Assembly (NCBI RefSeq): GCF_001707825.1
Contig: NZ_LYBM01000025.1
Coordinates: forward strand, 1-64,000
Direction: 5' to 3'
Length of the DNA stretch: 64,000 bases
Source: Veronia pacifica
GTDB lineage: Bacteria; Pseudomonadota; Gammaproteobacteria; Enterobacterales; Vibrionaceae
The notes below the pieces were generated by a model that was not told the DNA's origin, made no database searches, and saw only the letters and a program-made list of their open reading frames with translations. The translations under genes and the position numbers were made by a program. Below are positions 1 through 10,597 of this stretch, in pieces. Numbering within the stretch: the first letter of the stretch is position 1; every line of letters starts with the position of its first letter.

Positions 1-3000
1 GCCACCTGAGATCTGGTTATCATTGCTGTCACCGCGAAGGATATCGGAAGAAGTGGAGCCCTCAATAGACTCGATAGAGGTATAGGCAGTATCTGAAAGG
101 TTGACCGTCACCCCTGACGTGGCGTTGGCGGCCGATACCGTATCGTTACCCTCGCCACCGTCAACGACCGCATTATCTCCTTCAAAGACAAAGGTATCGT
201 CGCCCGCGCCCCCGTATAGAGAGTCAGAGCCTTCGCCACCGATCAGCGTGTCATTACCCTCCAGGCCATAAAGTGTATCGTTGCCCTGCACTCCGCTGAT
301 TCGGTTGTCTTCAGTGTTACCGGTTAACGTATCATTGTGGCGATTGCCCTCTATCGCCTCGATATCTGCATTTTCATCAAGGGTAAACGATACGCCAGAC
401 TCGTTCTGAGTCATGACAGCTGTATCAAAACCGTCCCCGCCCACGAGTGTGTCATTTCCATCTGTGAAAAGGCGGTCGTCACCATCACCACCGTAAAGGG
501 TATCTTCGCCCTCATCCCCAGACAGAATATCGTTACCTTCACCGCCGTATAACGTATCGTTGCCACCAAAACCAGAAAGGCTATCGTTACCCGCTCCGCC
601 ACGAAGAATATTTGCACCTTCGTTACCACGGACTTGGTCATCTCCTCCGCCAGCAGTCGCGTTTTCTACATCTTCACCAGTTTCAAGAACAACACTCTCA
701 TCCAGAGCAAAAACAACGGTATCGATACCCTCACCACCTGAGAAAGAATCGTTGTAGTCAACAACCAGGGTGTCATTGCCATCGCCGCCTTCAAGTTGGT
801 CAGCACCTGCCCCGCCGTCCAGATAATCGTTACCGAGTCCGCCGCTGAGCTCATCGTCTCCCTCACCACCTTTCAGCGTGTCATCTCCACCTAGACCAAG
901 GAGCTTATTATTAGTTGCATCACCCGTGATAGTGTCTTTACCTGCACCACCGATAGCGTCCTCTACTCCGGTGCCTTGAAGAGAGATATTTGCATCTTCT
1001 GCTGCAGTGTAAATAACGGTATCAGTGCCGTCCCCGCCTTCCCAAGTATCCTGACTGTCAACATAGAGTTGGTCGTCGCCAGCGCCACCAATCAGATGAT
1101 CTTTACCTGACTCCACATCATCTCCATCCCGGTGCCCAACAAGAATATCGTTGCCAGCTCCGCCGCGTAATGTATCGTCACCTTTGTTACCAAAAATTCG
1201 GTTATTGTTGTCATCACCCGTCAGATCATCATCACCACCGCCGCCCCCAAGGTTTTCTGCTCCTGTACCAGCGAGGGAGTATGTTAAATTATCGTTCTCG
1301 GCGTAAATGACACTATCGGTCCCTTCTCCAGCATCAATGGTGTCAGCTTTATCGAAGTAAATGGTATCGTCACCTGCACCACCTTTTAAGGTGTCAGCAC
1401 CCTGCCCCCCTGTAAGGATGTCGTTCCCCCCCTCGCCCGAGAGGACATCATTACCATCAGACCCCTGTAAGTCATTCGCTTGCTCATCTCCTGTGAGCAC
1501 GTCATTGCCCAAACCACCGGAGGCTTTTTCAAAGCCTCTGTTTCCAAGATTGAACGTGAAGTTTTCGCTGCCAATATAGTTCAGCGTATCTACGCCGTCC
1601 CCGCCACTGAACTCAATATCATCAGAGTCAATAACGATGGTGTCGTTACCCGCACCACCGTGGAGCTTATCTGCACCCGCCCCACCAGACAGGAAATCAT
1701 TGCCACCCGAACCTGTCAGTTCATCATCGCCCTCACCGCCGTAGACAATGTTGCCATTTCCACTGGTTACAATCTTGTCGGCACTGTCTGTCCCGTTAAA
1801 CTGCTCAATACTGTTGTAATTACTCGATTCGCCGAGGTTTATGTCAACACCATTTGCATCAACAAAATTGACGGTGTCATAACCATCTCCGCCATCAATC
1901 TGGTCACTGACATCAGCATTGAACGTATCTTTTCCGCCCAAGCCAGACATTTTGTCGGATTGGTCGCTTCCCGTAATAACGTCATCGCCTTGCCCACCGA
2001 TAGCCCACTCGATGTTGGTACCTTGCAATGAAAGATTGGCGTTTCCGGTGCCACCGTACTCGACGGTATCAGTGCCCGCACCCCCCTGATAAGTATCATC
2101 ATTGTCAACAAGCAAACGGTCGTTACCTGCGCCGCCGATAAGCTTATTTTTACCCTCACCACCGATGAGTGAGTGGTTCATATTACCTGCGATAAGGGTA
2201 TCGTCGCCCGCACCTCCGTGAAGGTAGCCTCCCGGGGTATATTCAATTTCTTTCCCGTCGACAATAATTGTGGTCGGAACCTCGCCCGTAATACTATCAA
2301 TGCCATAGATCGTATCACTGCCGTCACCACCAATTGCGCGCTCTACACCTGTGCCTTGGATCCTGATTTCACCGCCATCATCACCCTGATAAACGACTGT
2401 ATCAACACCATCACCGCCAGAGAACGTATCATCACTATCAATGTAAAGAGTATCTTGACCACCGCCACCGGACAGAGTGTCGGTACCTTCATTTCCATAA
2501 AGGTCATTGGAGTTATCATCGCCAGTGATCGTGTCGTTACCACTTCCTCCCCGTACGATTTCAATGCTCTCATCCCCTTGCAGAGTAATGTTGGCATTGT
2601 CGGTTCCTTGATAGACCAAGGTGTCAATACCATCGCCACCATCAAAGGTATCGTCCGCATCAATATGCAAGGTGTCATTGCCATCCCCACCCTTGAGGGT
2701 GTCACTGCCTGCGTTTCCATAAAGTACATCTTTACCTGCGCCGCCCTCGAGGGTGTCGTTACCGGCGCCACCATATAAAGTATCAGCGAAGTCTCCACCT
2801 GTGAGTTCATCAGCCCCCGCGCCTCCATTGAGCACGTTTGTTGACTCTTTGTTGCCTTTCAGGATGTCATCACCGGCACCACCATTGGCTATTTCAACGC
2901 CTGTTCCTGTCAAATCAATAGTTATGCTGTCACTGCCGCTGTATTGGACAGAATCCAAGCCATCGCCCCCTTCAAAACTGTCTGCAGCACTGTCGATAAC

Positions 3001-4406
3001 AAAAGCATCATTACCTGCACCACCAATCAGGGTATCGTCACCCTCACCGCCATCCAGTTTCATGCCACTGTCATCAGCTCTGAGCGTATCATCTGACGAC
3101 GTACCTACGATTGTTTCCACACCCTTTATAGCGTCAGAGCGTGCATCAACATTCACCCCTTCAGAACCAGTAAAATAGAGTGTATCCTTACCCTCCCCAC
3201 CGTCGAGTTCAAGATCGTCACTGTCTGCGTATAAACTGTCATCGCCGCCATTTCCGAACAACTTATCAGCACCAGAACCACCGTACAGTTGATCACTGCC
3301 CTCCCCGCCAGTCAGCACATCATTGCCAGCCCCTCCTGAGAGCAGGCGGCCGCCATCATCTGCTGTCAGAGCATCACTGCCCTCGTTGCCAAATACTTGT
3401 TCGATGTTCTTAATATGAGATTCATTAAGATCAATGGTAACGTCGCCAGTCTCCGAAAACCTCAGCTTATCCGCATCACCTTCTCCACCGTCAATCAATA
3501 TATCTTCGCTGTCAGCCACGATGAGGTCGTTACCACCGCCGGCAGAAATAGAGTCAGCGCCAGCACCACCATTAATGCGATCATCTCCGCCGCCGCCTTG
3601 TATCTGGTCATCGCCACCAAAACCTAATATTTCGACGCTTGAATCTTTACCCGCAACAATGACATCGTCGAGATTGGATGCTTTGACGCTGTAGAGACCG
3701 TCAGAGGCCATATTGAGATTAGCTGCGACGTTTGCGTCGTAATCGCGATGAATGAGACCGTATTGATCCTTCTTGTCGTACACACCGTCTGCTACATAGC
3801 GAAGACTGTTCGTGTAAAAAGCGGCATCAATTGCATCCAAACCGAAGGCAGCTTTTCCCGTTGCCATGTTGAGTCCATAAATTTTGGTGGTTTGGTATAT
3901 TTGGACATCATTTATCTTTGTGTCAGATGCGGGCAAGTTAGAGTATTTGGCGAAGGTAAGTGGGTACCTTTGCCCGCCCATAGAATAATGAGACAGTGAA
4001 ACAACCTCGTTAGATTGGGAAACACCATCAAGATTTGCGTCCTGCCAGATATAAAAAGAGGCATAAAGTCCATCACCATGGTCGAGGAAACCATTTTTGT
4101 TTCCGTTAAGTGTGGGCCTTTGAGAATTTGAGTAATGGTCAAAAAAGGCGAGCCCGCCTAAAGCAGTATCCTTAGTTTGCTGTGTATACGCTGCAAAATT
4201 AATCTCATTAGTACCGTCAACAATACCGTTCCCATTTTGGTCGAAAAACAGCATCGCTGTTCCTTGACCCATCCATGCAGTTTGGGTCGCAAAACCATCA
4301 CCGTTCCAATCAAAGTTGACCTTTGCATCCTGAATACTAAGAAGGTTGATACCTTTGCCAGTCAAATCCACCAATACACCGGCCGCAACATTTTGAACAC
4401 TCATAT
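1..4406 (-). CDS. Giant RTX repeat protein (type I secreted), 3' end outside window
   Basis: A secreted calcium-binding adhesin or toxin of the RTX superfamily. ATG at 4406 follows a GGGGGAG ribosome site; the frame is open to base 1, giving more than 1,460 residues. The first ~240 residues are not repetitive but hold EF-hand-like loops (D32-x-N-x-D36; D55-x-N-x-N59; D122-x-N-x-D126 with E133). From about residue 243 the protein is wall-to-wall GGxGxDxLxG nonapeptides, arranged in about 13 larger modules of roughly 75-110 residues. Each module has a stretch like DTVxYxG followed by LQGTGVE before the next nonapeptide block. No enzymatic domain is seen in this part. The C-terminal secretion signal must lie beyond the left edge. 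It sits 74 nt after the HlyD gene, so it is probably the substrate of that exporter. Adhesin versus toxin cannot be decided from here. Confidence 0.93.
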
Positions 4407-4480
4407 TCTCTCCCCCATTCATTCCTGTCGCACCTTCACTCTCCTTGTGAGAAAAGGGCTATATTTTTGAGCCACAGCGG

Positions 4481-5842
4481 TTATTTAACTGTGACAGCCT
4501 CATCTAAATGCCTAGCAATCGTGCTCGTGAAGAAACTCAAAACATCTCTGCTTCCCGTCTTAATCTCAGCCGTTAAAGACATACCCGGTTCCAGGGTTCT
4601 TGACTTACCATCTGCAAGCAGAGCTTTCTCCTGAACCGACACAGTTGCCTTGTAAACGGGTCCAAGAGACTCATGCTCAATTGCATCCGAGCTAATGTTG
4701 ACTAACTTGCCCGTCAGCTTGCCGTACCGGGTGAAGTTAAACGCGTCAAGCTTCAGCGCCACATCCTGCCCGGTCTCTAAAAATCCAATATCTTTGTTTT
4801 GAACAAGAACTTCGGCATACAACGGCTCGTTCTGGGGCACTATCACCATCAACACTTCACCTTGATTGACGAAAGCCCCCTTGTCTCTGTGCAGCACTTG
4901 CTGAACAACGCCACTTGCTGACGCTCTAACCAAATGCTGGCTTTTTTCTAATTCCAGTGCGCCTAAATCACTGCTGTAGCTGTGGAGCATGCTCTCTGCT
5001 TCATTGATTTGATTAACAATTTGCGTGCGAAAAGACTGTTCGTAAGCGGATATCTGCGCCTGTACAGACTCTATCTCGACGCTTGCAGATTTCATCATCG
5101 CCTCACTGGAGTTAACCTGATGGAGTGCGTTGATCTCTGTTTTCCTCACTTCGTACAAGGCATCTGCTGTCGCGAGTTTCTTTTTGGTAAGAGACTGAAT
5201 ACTTTTGCGTTGTTTTCGGATAATTGGCAGGATGGACTTAGAACTTTCCCACTGAGACTGGTAGGCGTAATAATCTTCTTCCGCCTTTAAGAGCCTCTTG
5301 CGCAGTTCGTAGGTTTTCGATGCGTAGTGATTCAGCTCTGCTGTGAGCACGTGCCCCTGAGAACTGAAAAGATTAGGGTGTTCTGTCTTAAGTCGTTCAG
5401 AGACTGATGCGTTGTATTCTGCTAATGCTTCGTAAGGTCGGTTGAGAAACCCAAGCTGAGCCTTTAGTCGGTTTAACTCTATTGCCACGCTTTCCAGCGC
5501 TACATTGGTCTGCTTCAGTCGGACATCTATATTGGACTGATCCAAGACAACAAGTACGTCCCTTTCTCTGACAACGTCACCTTCTTGCACGCCTATTTTG
5601 ACAATTTTGTTGGCAAGAACCGGTTGAACCGGGCGCCCTTTTCCGCTCAAGACCAATTGGCCCCGGGATACAGAAACAATGTCAATTTCTGAAAAGTGCG
5701 CCCATGAAACAGCACCAACGACAAGGAAAACCACTGCCCATACAATCACGCGACCAACAGGTGATGGTGGCGTCTGTTCGACTTCCTGTACAGCGGGTAA
5801 AAAACCAGTATCGATTTTCTCGTCGTCTGAGAAAATGCCCAT
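4481..5842 (-). CDS. Type I secretion membrane fusion protein, HlyD family
   Basis: Periplasmic adaptor that links the inner-membrane ABC exporter to an outer-membrane TolC-type channel. The 453-residue protein has a short cytosolic N-terminus, one membrane segment at about residues 31-50, a long helical hairpin rich in E, K, Q and L in the middle, split lipoyl-like halves (conserved LVVLDQS and ASGVVQQVLHRDKGAFVNQGE stretches) and a C-terminal beta-barrel domain. Length is usual for the family. Its ATG overlaps the stop of the ABC gene by one base (TAATG), so translation is probably coupled. It lies between the ABC exporter and the RTX gene. No TolC gene is present in the window, so the channel must be encoded elsewhere. 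Confidence 0.93.
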   Translation of the reverse strand: MGIFSDDEKIDTGFLPAVQEVEQTPPSPVGRVIVWAVVFLVVGAVSWAHFSEIDIVSVSRGQLVLSGKGRPVQPVLANKIVKIGVQEGDVVRERDVLVVLDQSNIDVRLKQTNVALESVAIELNRLKAQLGFLNRPYEALAEYNASVSERLKTEHPNLFSSQGHVLTAELNHYASKTYELRKRLLKAEEDYYAYQSQWESSKSILPIIRKQRKSIQSLTKKKLATADALYEVRKTEINALHQVNSSEAMMKSASVEIESVQAQISAYEQSFRTQIVNQINEAESMLHSYSSDLGALELEKSQHLVRASASGVVQQVLHRDKGAFVNQGEVLMVIVPQNEPLYAEVLVQNKDIGFLETGQDVALKLDAFNFTRYGKLTGKLVNISSDAIEHESLGPVYKATVSVQEKALLADGKSRTLEPGMSLTAEIKTGSRDVLSFFTSTIARHLDEAVTVK

Positions 5843-7959
5843 TATGCTGTTCTCCCTTCCTGCAAATCATGAAGGCGTGAGTAATGCCCTTTTCGACGCA
5901 GCAGCATTTCCCAGTGGCCTTGTTCCACAACACGACCGTGATCAACAACAATGACACGATCGCTACATCTGACTGTAGATAAGCGATGAGCAATGATGAT
6001 CACGGTGCGGTTTTGACAGATTGCCTGCATGTTCTGCTGGATAATTGCCTCTGATTCATAATCCAGCGCGCTCGTTGCTTCATCAAAAATAAGAATACGT
6101 GGATCGCCGAGAAGCGCTCTGGCTATGCCTACTCGCTGCCTTTGTCCTCCGGACAGCAAACAGCCGTGCTCACCCACAATGGTGTTGTAACCGTCTTGTA
6201 GATCACCGATGAAATCATGAACGCCAGAGAGCTTGGCAACCTCTAGAATGTCTTCATTACTCGCTCCCGGATGAGCCAGCGCAATGTTGTCTCTGATAGA
6301 ACGATTGAACAGATTCGTCTCTTGCTGAACAACGCCGATTTGATGACGTAACGCTGACGGTGAGATCGAATTGATAGAGACGCCATCTACCTTTATCTGC
6401 CCTGACTGGATGTGATAAAAGCTCTGAAGTAACTTCGCCAGTGTGCTTTTCCCCGACCCCGAGCGCCCAACCACACCGATAATTTCGCCGGGTTTGATAT
6501 GTAGATCGAGATCGTTAATTGTCGGCGGGGCATCAGGGGAATAACTGAATCTGACTTTCTCAAAGCTAACCTCACCCCGGATGCGCTTGATATTGGTGTA
6601 TGTCTTTTTCTTGTTCACTTCTGTTGGCACGTTCAGGATGTCGCCGAGCCGCTTGACTGATAGCCGAACTTGTTGAAATTGGTGCCAAAGCTGAACAATT
6701 CGCAAAATAGGTGCATTGACCTGACCTGCGAACATATTAAATGCGATTAACTCACCAACGGTAAGCTGTCCGGTAATGACCAATCGAGCACCCACCCAAA
6801 GTAGGAGCAACATAGTGACTTTACTTATCCACTGAGACACTTGCTGAGCACCATTACCCAGCATCTGGGTTCGGAAGGAACTGGTAACAAACCCAGCTAG
6901 CTGCTCATCCCATCGCCTTTCCATTTGTCCTTCAATCGCCTGTGACTTGATGGTTTCGATACCGGATATCGATTCAACAAGGAACGCCTGATTTTCAGCA
7001 CCACGTTTGAACTGAATGTCGAGTCGACGACGTAAAACGGGCGTGATTATGAGAGAGAGAAGGATGTACGGTACTAATGAACCCAGCACAATGTAGGTGA
7101 GCACTGGGCTGTATAAATACATAACAATGAAGAAGATCAGAGTAAAAAATAGATCAATACAAAGAGTCAGAGTCGACCCGGTAAGAAACTCTCGAATATT
7201 TTTTAGCTCATGCACACGAGCGACGGTCGTACCGACCTGACGACAGAGAAAATAGGCCATTGGCAAGCCCATGAGATGCTGATAGAGCCTCGCGCCAAGA
7301 CTCACATCCAGTCGTTGTGCAGTGTGACTAAGCTGATAATTTCGCAGCCAGGACAACAACACATCGAACGTGACTACGGCCAGCATCCCAATAGCCAGTA
7401 CATCAAGCGTCGTCAGGCTATGATGAGTTAATACTTTATCTACGACGACCTGAAAGAATATGGGCGTCACCAAAGCCAACAGTTGGATAAAAAATGATGC
7501 GAGCACAATCTCAAATAGCAGTTTTTTGTAGCGTGAAAATGCTGTGAGGAACCACTTCATCGTGAATTTGTTTTCCTCAGAAAGTAATGCGTGACGACGG
7601 GTAAACATCACCACATCACCACGAATCTGAGGAACCAAATCATCAAATGGTATTATTTCTGGACAAGACGCTGAAGGATCTTGAATAAGACAGCGATAGT
7701 CTTCTGACTTGGAAAGGAATACACGTATATCGCCTGACTTTGTATAGAAAATAAAAGGTGATGGTACTTTAATGAACTGCAGTTTATTTTTGAAAAACTT
7801 AGACTTTGCCTTCAAACCAATAGATTTGGCCGCCCGAACAAGCTGTGTTTTTTCGTCATGCATTTCATCTGAGAAATAACGTTTGCTAACTTCTTCGATT
7901 GAAAAAGATACCTCAAGCACACTCGCGACCAGCTTGAGTGCTTGCAAACTAACATCCAT
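5842..7959 (-). CDS. Type I secretion ABC exporter, HlyB family
   Basis: Inner-membrane ATPase/permease that drives export of the RTX protein. The 705-residue chain has three parts. Residues ~1-130 form a C39-peptidase-like domain that lacks the catalytic Cys at its N-terminal position, as in HlyB, so it should bind rather than cleave substrate. Residues ~145-430 form the six-helix membrane domain. The ATPase follows, with Walker A GRSGSGKST at 498-506, signature LSGGQ at 602-606, Walker B ILIFDE at 622-627 and H-loop His658. First gene of the cassette; the HlyD gene overlaps its stop. The start ATG is preceded by a modest GGAA site. The upstream region is long and very AT-rich. Confidence 0.95.
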   Translation of the reverse strand: MDVSLQALKLVASVLEVSFSIEEVSKRYFSDEMHDEKTQLVRAAKSIGLKAKSKFFKNKLQFIKVPSPFIFYTKSGDIRVFLSKSEDYRCLIQDPSASCPEIIPFDDLVPQIRGDVVMFTRRHALLSEENKFTMKWFLTAFSRYKKLLFEIVLASFFIQLLALVTPIFFQVVVDKVLTHHSLTTLDVLAIGMLAVVTFDVLLSWLRNYQLSHTAQRLDVSLGARLYQHLMGLPMAYFLCRQVGTTVARVHELKNIREFLTGSTLTLCIDLFFTLIFFIVMYLYSPVLTYIVLGSLVPYILLSLIITPVLRRRLDIQFKRGAENQAFLVESISGIETIKSQAIEGQMERRWDEQLAGFVTSSFRTQMLGNGAQQVSQWISKVTMLLLLWVGARLVITGQLTVGELIAFNMFAGQVNAPILRIVQLWHQFQQVRLSVKRLGDILNVPTEVNKKKTYTNIKRIRGEVSFEKVRFSYSPDAPPTINDLDLHIKPGEIIGVVGRSGSGKSTLAKLLQSFYHIQSGQIKVDGVSINSISPSALRHQIGVVQQETNLFNRSIRDNIALAHPGASNEDILEVAKLSGVHDFIGDLQDGYNTIVGEHGCLLSGGQRQRVGIARALLGDPRILIFDEATSALDYESEAIIQQNMQAICQNRTVIIIAHRLSTVRCSDRVIVVDHGRVVEQGHWEMLLRRKGHYSRLHDLQEGRTA

Positions 7960-8924
7960 AGTTCCGTTTTCCCTTAACCAGTCACCTAACCCACAAACCT
8001 CCGAAAGGGAGTTTATTTTTATCGTGCTTTAACTTGTTTACTGACGTTTAAATAGCTCGTTTATATATTTAGTATTTTATTATTTATTAGTAATTTTCAT
8101 ATTCCCTTATACGATATAAAATCTATCCTGATGCATAGTGTTTTATATATAACTTTAATCACTATGAACTAAAACCTAATCTATTTGTCATACTTTAACC
8201 AATCTAATAGATATTATAGATTTTAATTCTCAAATAAGAGATAAAATATCATATTTAAAATTAAAAAGACCTAATACAGAGAAGTTTTAAACATCAAGAT
8301 TGAGAATCAAACCATTGATAAATGTAGCTTTAAATTAATTAAAAAAAATGACAAATTTAATTTATCGTTATTTTTAAGATGAAAAAAATTAAACTTAAGT
8401 ATTATGAAATAGTTTCTAGTTAAGAGTTGCCGTTAGTAAAAATACTTAAATCATCAATCTAATTAATTTTTAACGGCAATTGATAAAAATAATTTTAATT
8501 TAAAAAACAAGGAATATTAGATGTGTAAATCGATAAGATGTCTATATTAATTGGCAAAACATTGACCAGATGAAAAAATAACTTACATCAAGTATAAAGT
8601 TAACCATGCAAGTGATAGTTTAATAATATAAATTAAAAAAACTGAGTTTAATCATCTTTAATGTAATCACCTTTCTCTGTTTCGTTCTAATCAATCTGTT
8701 AATAGATGATTACGATGTTGAATAGAATTGAATCAACCTCCATTGTTGGTAAATACATTCAAAATTTAAATTTATCTAGACAGCTGATTTTGTCTTTACC
8801 GTTACATTTAATCCGCCTAAGACTTTAAATGAGGGTAAAGCCTTTCATTGGCTCATTTCTTTATTGGTAAATATGACTGAGTAGAAAAAGAAATAGAGCA
8901 TTTAACACTCAAGCTAAAAATAAT
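7960..8924. other. Gene-free, very AT-rich region upstream of the RTX secretion cassette
   Basis: About 960 bp without a credible reading frame. The middle part, roughly 8040-8640, is visibly much poorer in G and C than any neighbouring gene and is full of A- and T-tracts. It must contain the promoter of the HlyB-HlyD-RTX genes. This composition is typical of DNA silenced by H-NS-like proteins and of horizontally acquired loci; that is inference. I cannot pick a single promoter with confidence. Confidence 0.6.
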
Positions 8925-8952
8925 AAAAAAGCCTCTAAGGGAGGCTTTTTTT
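8925..8952 (-). terminator. Rho-independent terminator (bidirectional)
   Basis: Stem GCCTC (8931-8935) pairs with GAGGC (8941-8945) around a 5-nt loop, flanked by A6 on the left and T7 on the right. The flanks extend the stem as A-T pairs and give a U-tract in either direction. It lies about 70 nt downstream of the minus-strand stop at 9023. Confidence 0.8.
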
Positions 8953-9022
8953 AGGAGTTATTCTTACTCTCTTTTAGCTTTGTAAAAAATCTGTTTAACC
9001 TCAACGACAATACAGGAAAAAC

Positions 9023-9253
9023 TTACGATTTAATCGCTATCCCACAAACATCACTGATTGCTTTGAGTTGTTCGTCATTGTGAAGTGATAAGCTCCAGCT
9101 GACGCTTCCACCATTAGCAATGAGCATTTTTGCTCCGCTCAAAAGCGATATATCGTCTACTTGTGCTCGTAATGTCATCCGACTCTGTTCAAGTTTAACC
9201 ATAACTTCATGAGCAGTGACAATGAGTTTTCCACCGGGTATATCAACGACCAA
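9023..9253 (-). CDS. Small conserved protein, DUF3389-like
   Basis: A 76-residue cytosolic protein of unknown function. It begins with a TTG codon that overlaps the end of the thioesterase gene by 11 nt, so the two are probably translated together. The sequence is compact (IPGGKLIVTAHEVMVKL, then LRAQVDDISLLSGA and NGGSVSWSLSL) with alternating beta-strand character and no signal peptide or membrane segment. It resembles, from memory, the Vibrio family DUF3389; no search was done. A terminator lies ~70 nt downstream, ending the two-gene unit. Confidence 0.65.
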   Translation of the reverse strand: MVVDIPGGKLIVTAHEVMVKLEQSRMTLRAQVDDISLLSGAKMLIANGGSVSWSLSLHNDEQLKAISDVCGIAIKS

Positions 9254-9683
9254 TTTTTTCTCTCTTATCCTTCAGAACGGCCATCGTCAATCTGCTGGTA
9301 CAAATAAGCCGCCCTCTCTCGTCTGAAATTTCAATCATCCACACCTGTGTAGTCGCACCAATATGAGCGGGTTTGGCACAGCCAATCACCAGACCGGAAC
9401 GAATCGCACGAACGTGATTGGCATTAATATCCAGTCCAACGCAATAGTACCCCTCATCAGCAGCTTTGTTGGCTGCCACTGAGCCCAGAGTTTCTGCCAG
9501 TACAACAGATGACCCTCCGTGAAGAATACCCAAAGGCTGATGTGTTCTGTGATCGACTGGCATGGTACCCGATATACTGTTGTCATCAAAGTCAGTAAAG
9601 CGTATGCCAATATGTTCGACAATAGTGTTGACAGATGATTCATTCAGCGACTTCAATGATATTTCTTTCTTCCAAATGGCCAA
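9243..9683 (-). CDS. Hotdog-fold acyl-CoA thioesterase, YdiI/MenI type
   Basis: Hydrolyses acyl-CoA thioesters, by analogy with YdiI (1,4-dihydroxy-2-naphthoyl-CoA thioesterase). The match to that family runs from AIWKKEISL through TMPVDHRTHQPLGILHGG, VVLAETLGSVA, GLDINANHVR and QVWMIEISDERGRL to the end. The HGG motif and the Glu in VVLAE are the expected active-site positions. An ATG lies upstream at 9716, but homology starts at the TTG at 9683, which has an AGGGAG site 9 nt before it. I therefore call 146 residues, the usual length. Cytosolic; co-transcribed with the DUF3389-like gene. The physiological substrate is not shown by the sequence. Confidence 0.85.
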   Translation of the reverse strand: MAIWKKEISLKSLNESSVNTIVEHIGIRFTDFDDNSISGTMPVDHRTHQPLGILHGGSSVVLAETLGSVAANKAADEGYYCVGLDINANHVRAIRSGLVIGCAKPAHIGATTQVWMIEISDERGRLICTSRLTMAVLKDKREKIGR

Positions 9684-9787
9684 TGATTTTCTCCCTGTAT
9701 AAAAAACACACTTCAATACATTAACGGTAAACTCTCTCGCATAGCAATGCTAAGCTAGCTACTAACGTTCGATGAAGGATGGATTCT

Positions 9788-10570
9788 ATGAAACGACGTC
9801 AGATTATGACTATGGCAGTTGTCGGCATGATGTGTCTGATGACTGCCTGTGCAACCTCACCTACAGGCCGAAAGCAGTTTATCATTACGGACAGCCGACA
9901 AATGGCTGCCATGGGATTACAAGCCTTTGATGAATTGAAGAAAAAAGAAAAAATTAGCACAGACAAAAAAACAATCGCCTACGTCAACTGTGTCACCAAC
10001 GCGCTACTTCGGGTTGTGCCACCACAGCCAGAGTTTAAAGAATGGGAAGTGGTGGTGTTCGACAGTAAGCAGGTCAACGCATTCGCGCTACCCGGCGGCA
10101 AAATTGGCGTATACACAGGCCTGCTCGATGTCGCAACAACTCAGGATCAACTGGCTGCGGTGATTGGACACGAAATCGGTCATGTCCTTGCAAATCATGG
10201 TGCAGAAAGGGTTTCTCAGTCAATTGCCAGTAACTCTGCCTTGCAAATTGCCAGCGTGTCTCTTGACGGCGAGTACAAAGCACAAATTCTTTCTGGATTA
10301 GGACTTGGCCTCAAGTTTGGCGTGATGCTTCCCTTCAGTCGAGCTCACGAAACAGAATCTGATTTGATTGGTCTGAAAATTATGAATGAGGCTGGTTTTA
10401 AGCCCTCCCAGAGCGTGAGGCTGTGGCAAAATATGGCAAAGGCTTCAAAGGGTGCGCCACCGGAGTTGTTGTCCACTCACCCATCCAGCTCGACGAGGAT
10501 CAATGATCTCCGCTCAGCGATGACGACATTGACGTCAGCAAAATACGACGCTCCTAAATGTCGCCGCTAG
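9788..10570 (+). CDS. M48-family zinc metalloprotease, lipoprotein
   Basis: A periplasmic protease anchored by lipid, of the LoiP/YggG-like group that handles misfolded outer-membrane or envelope proteins. Lipobox LMTAC gives a lipidated Cys21 followed by Ala, compatible with outer-membrane sorting. The zinc site is HEIGH (H128, E129, H132), and the third ligand is probably Glu188 in AHETESD. The 260 residues match the family length. An ATG nine bases upstream (9779) directly abuts the GAAGGA site, so the second ATG at 9788, at correct spacing, is preferred. It is transcribed divergently from the thioesterase gene. Confidence 0.9.
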   Translation: MKRRQIMTMAVVGMMCLMTACATSPTGRKQFIITDSRQMAAMGLQAFDELKKKEKISTDKKTIAYVNCVTNALLRVVPPQPEFKEWEVVVFDSKQVNAFALPGGKIGVYTGLLDVATTQDQLAAVIGHEIGHVLANHGAERVSQSIASNSALQIASVSLDGEYKAQILSGLGLGLKFGVMLPFSRAHETESDLIGLKIMNEAGFKPSQSVRLWQNMAKASKGAPPELLSTHPSSSTRINDLRSAMTTLTSAKYDAPKCRR

Positions 10571-10597
10571 GGGGAAACACGACGCGTGATTGCAGGT

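Noticed and set aside
1-3680. Tandem DNA repeats that could look like a CRISPR array or VNTR
   Set aside because: The period follows the nonapeptide code with synonymous variation; there are no identical repeats with unique spacers.
337-3694. Many plus- and minus-strand frames of 60-200 codons across the RTX region
   Set aside because: They are out-of-frame readings of the GC-rich repeats. Their low-complexity Ser/Pro, Thr/Ile or Met/Val content mirrors the nonapeptide codons, and the 1,460-codon minus frame explains the sequence.
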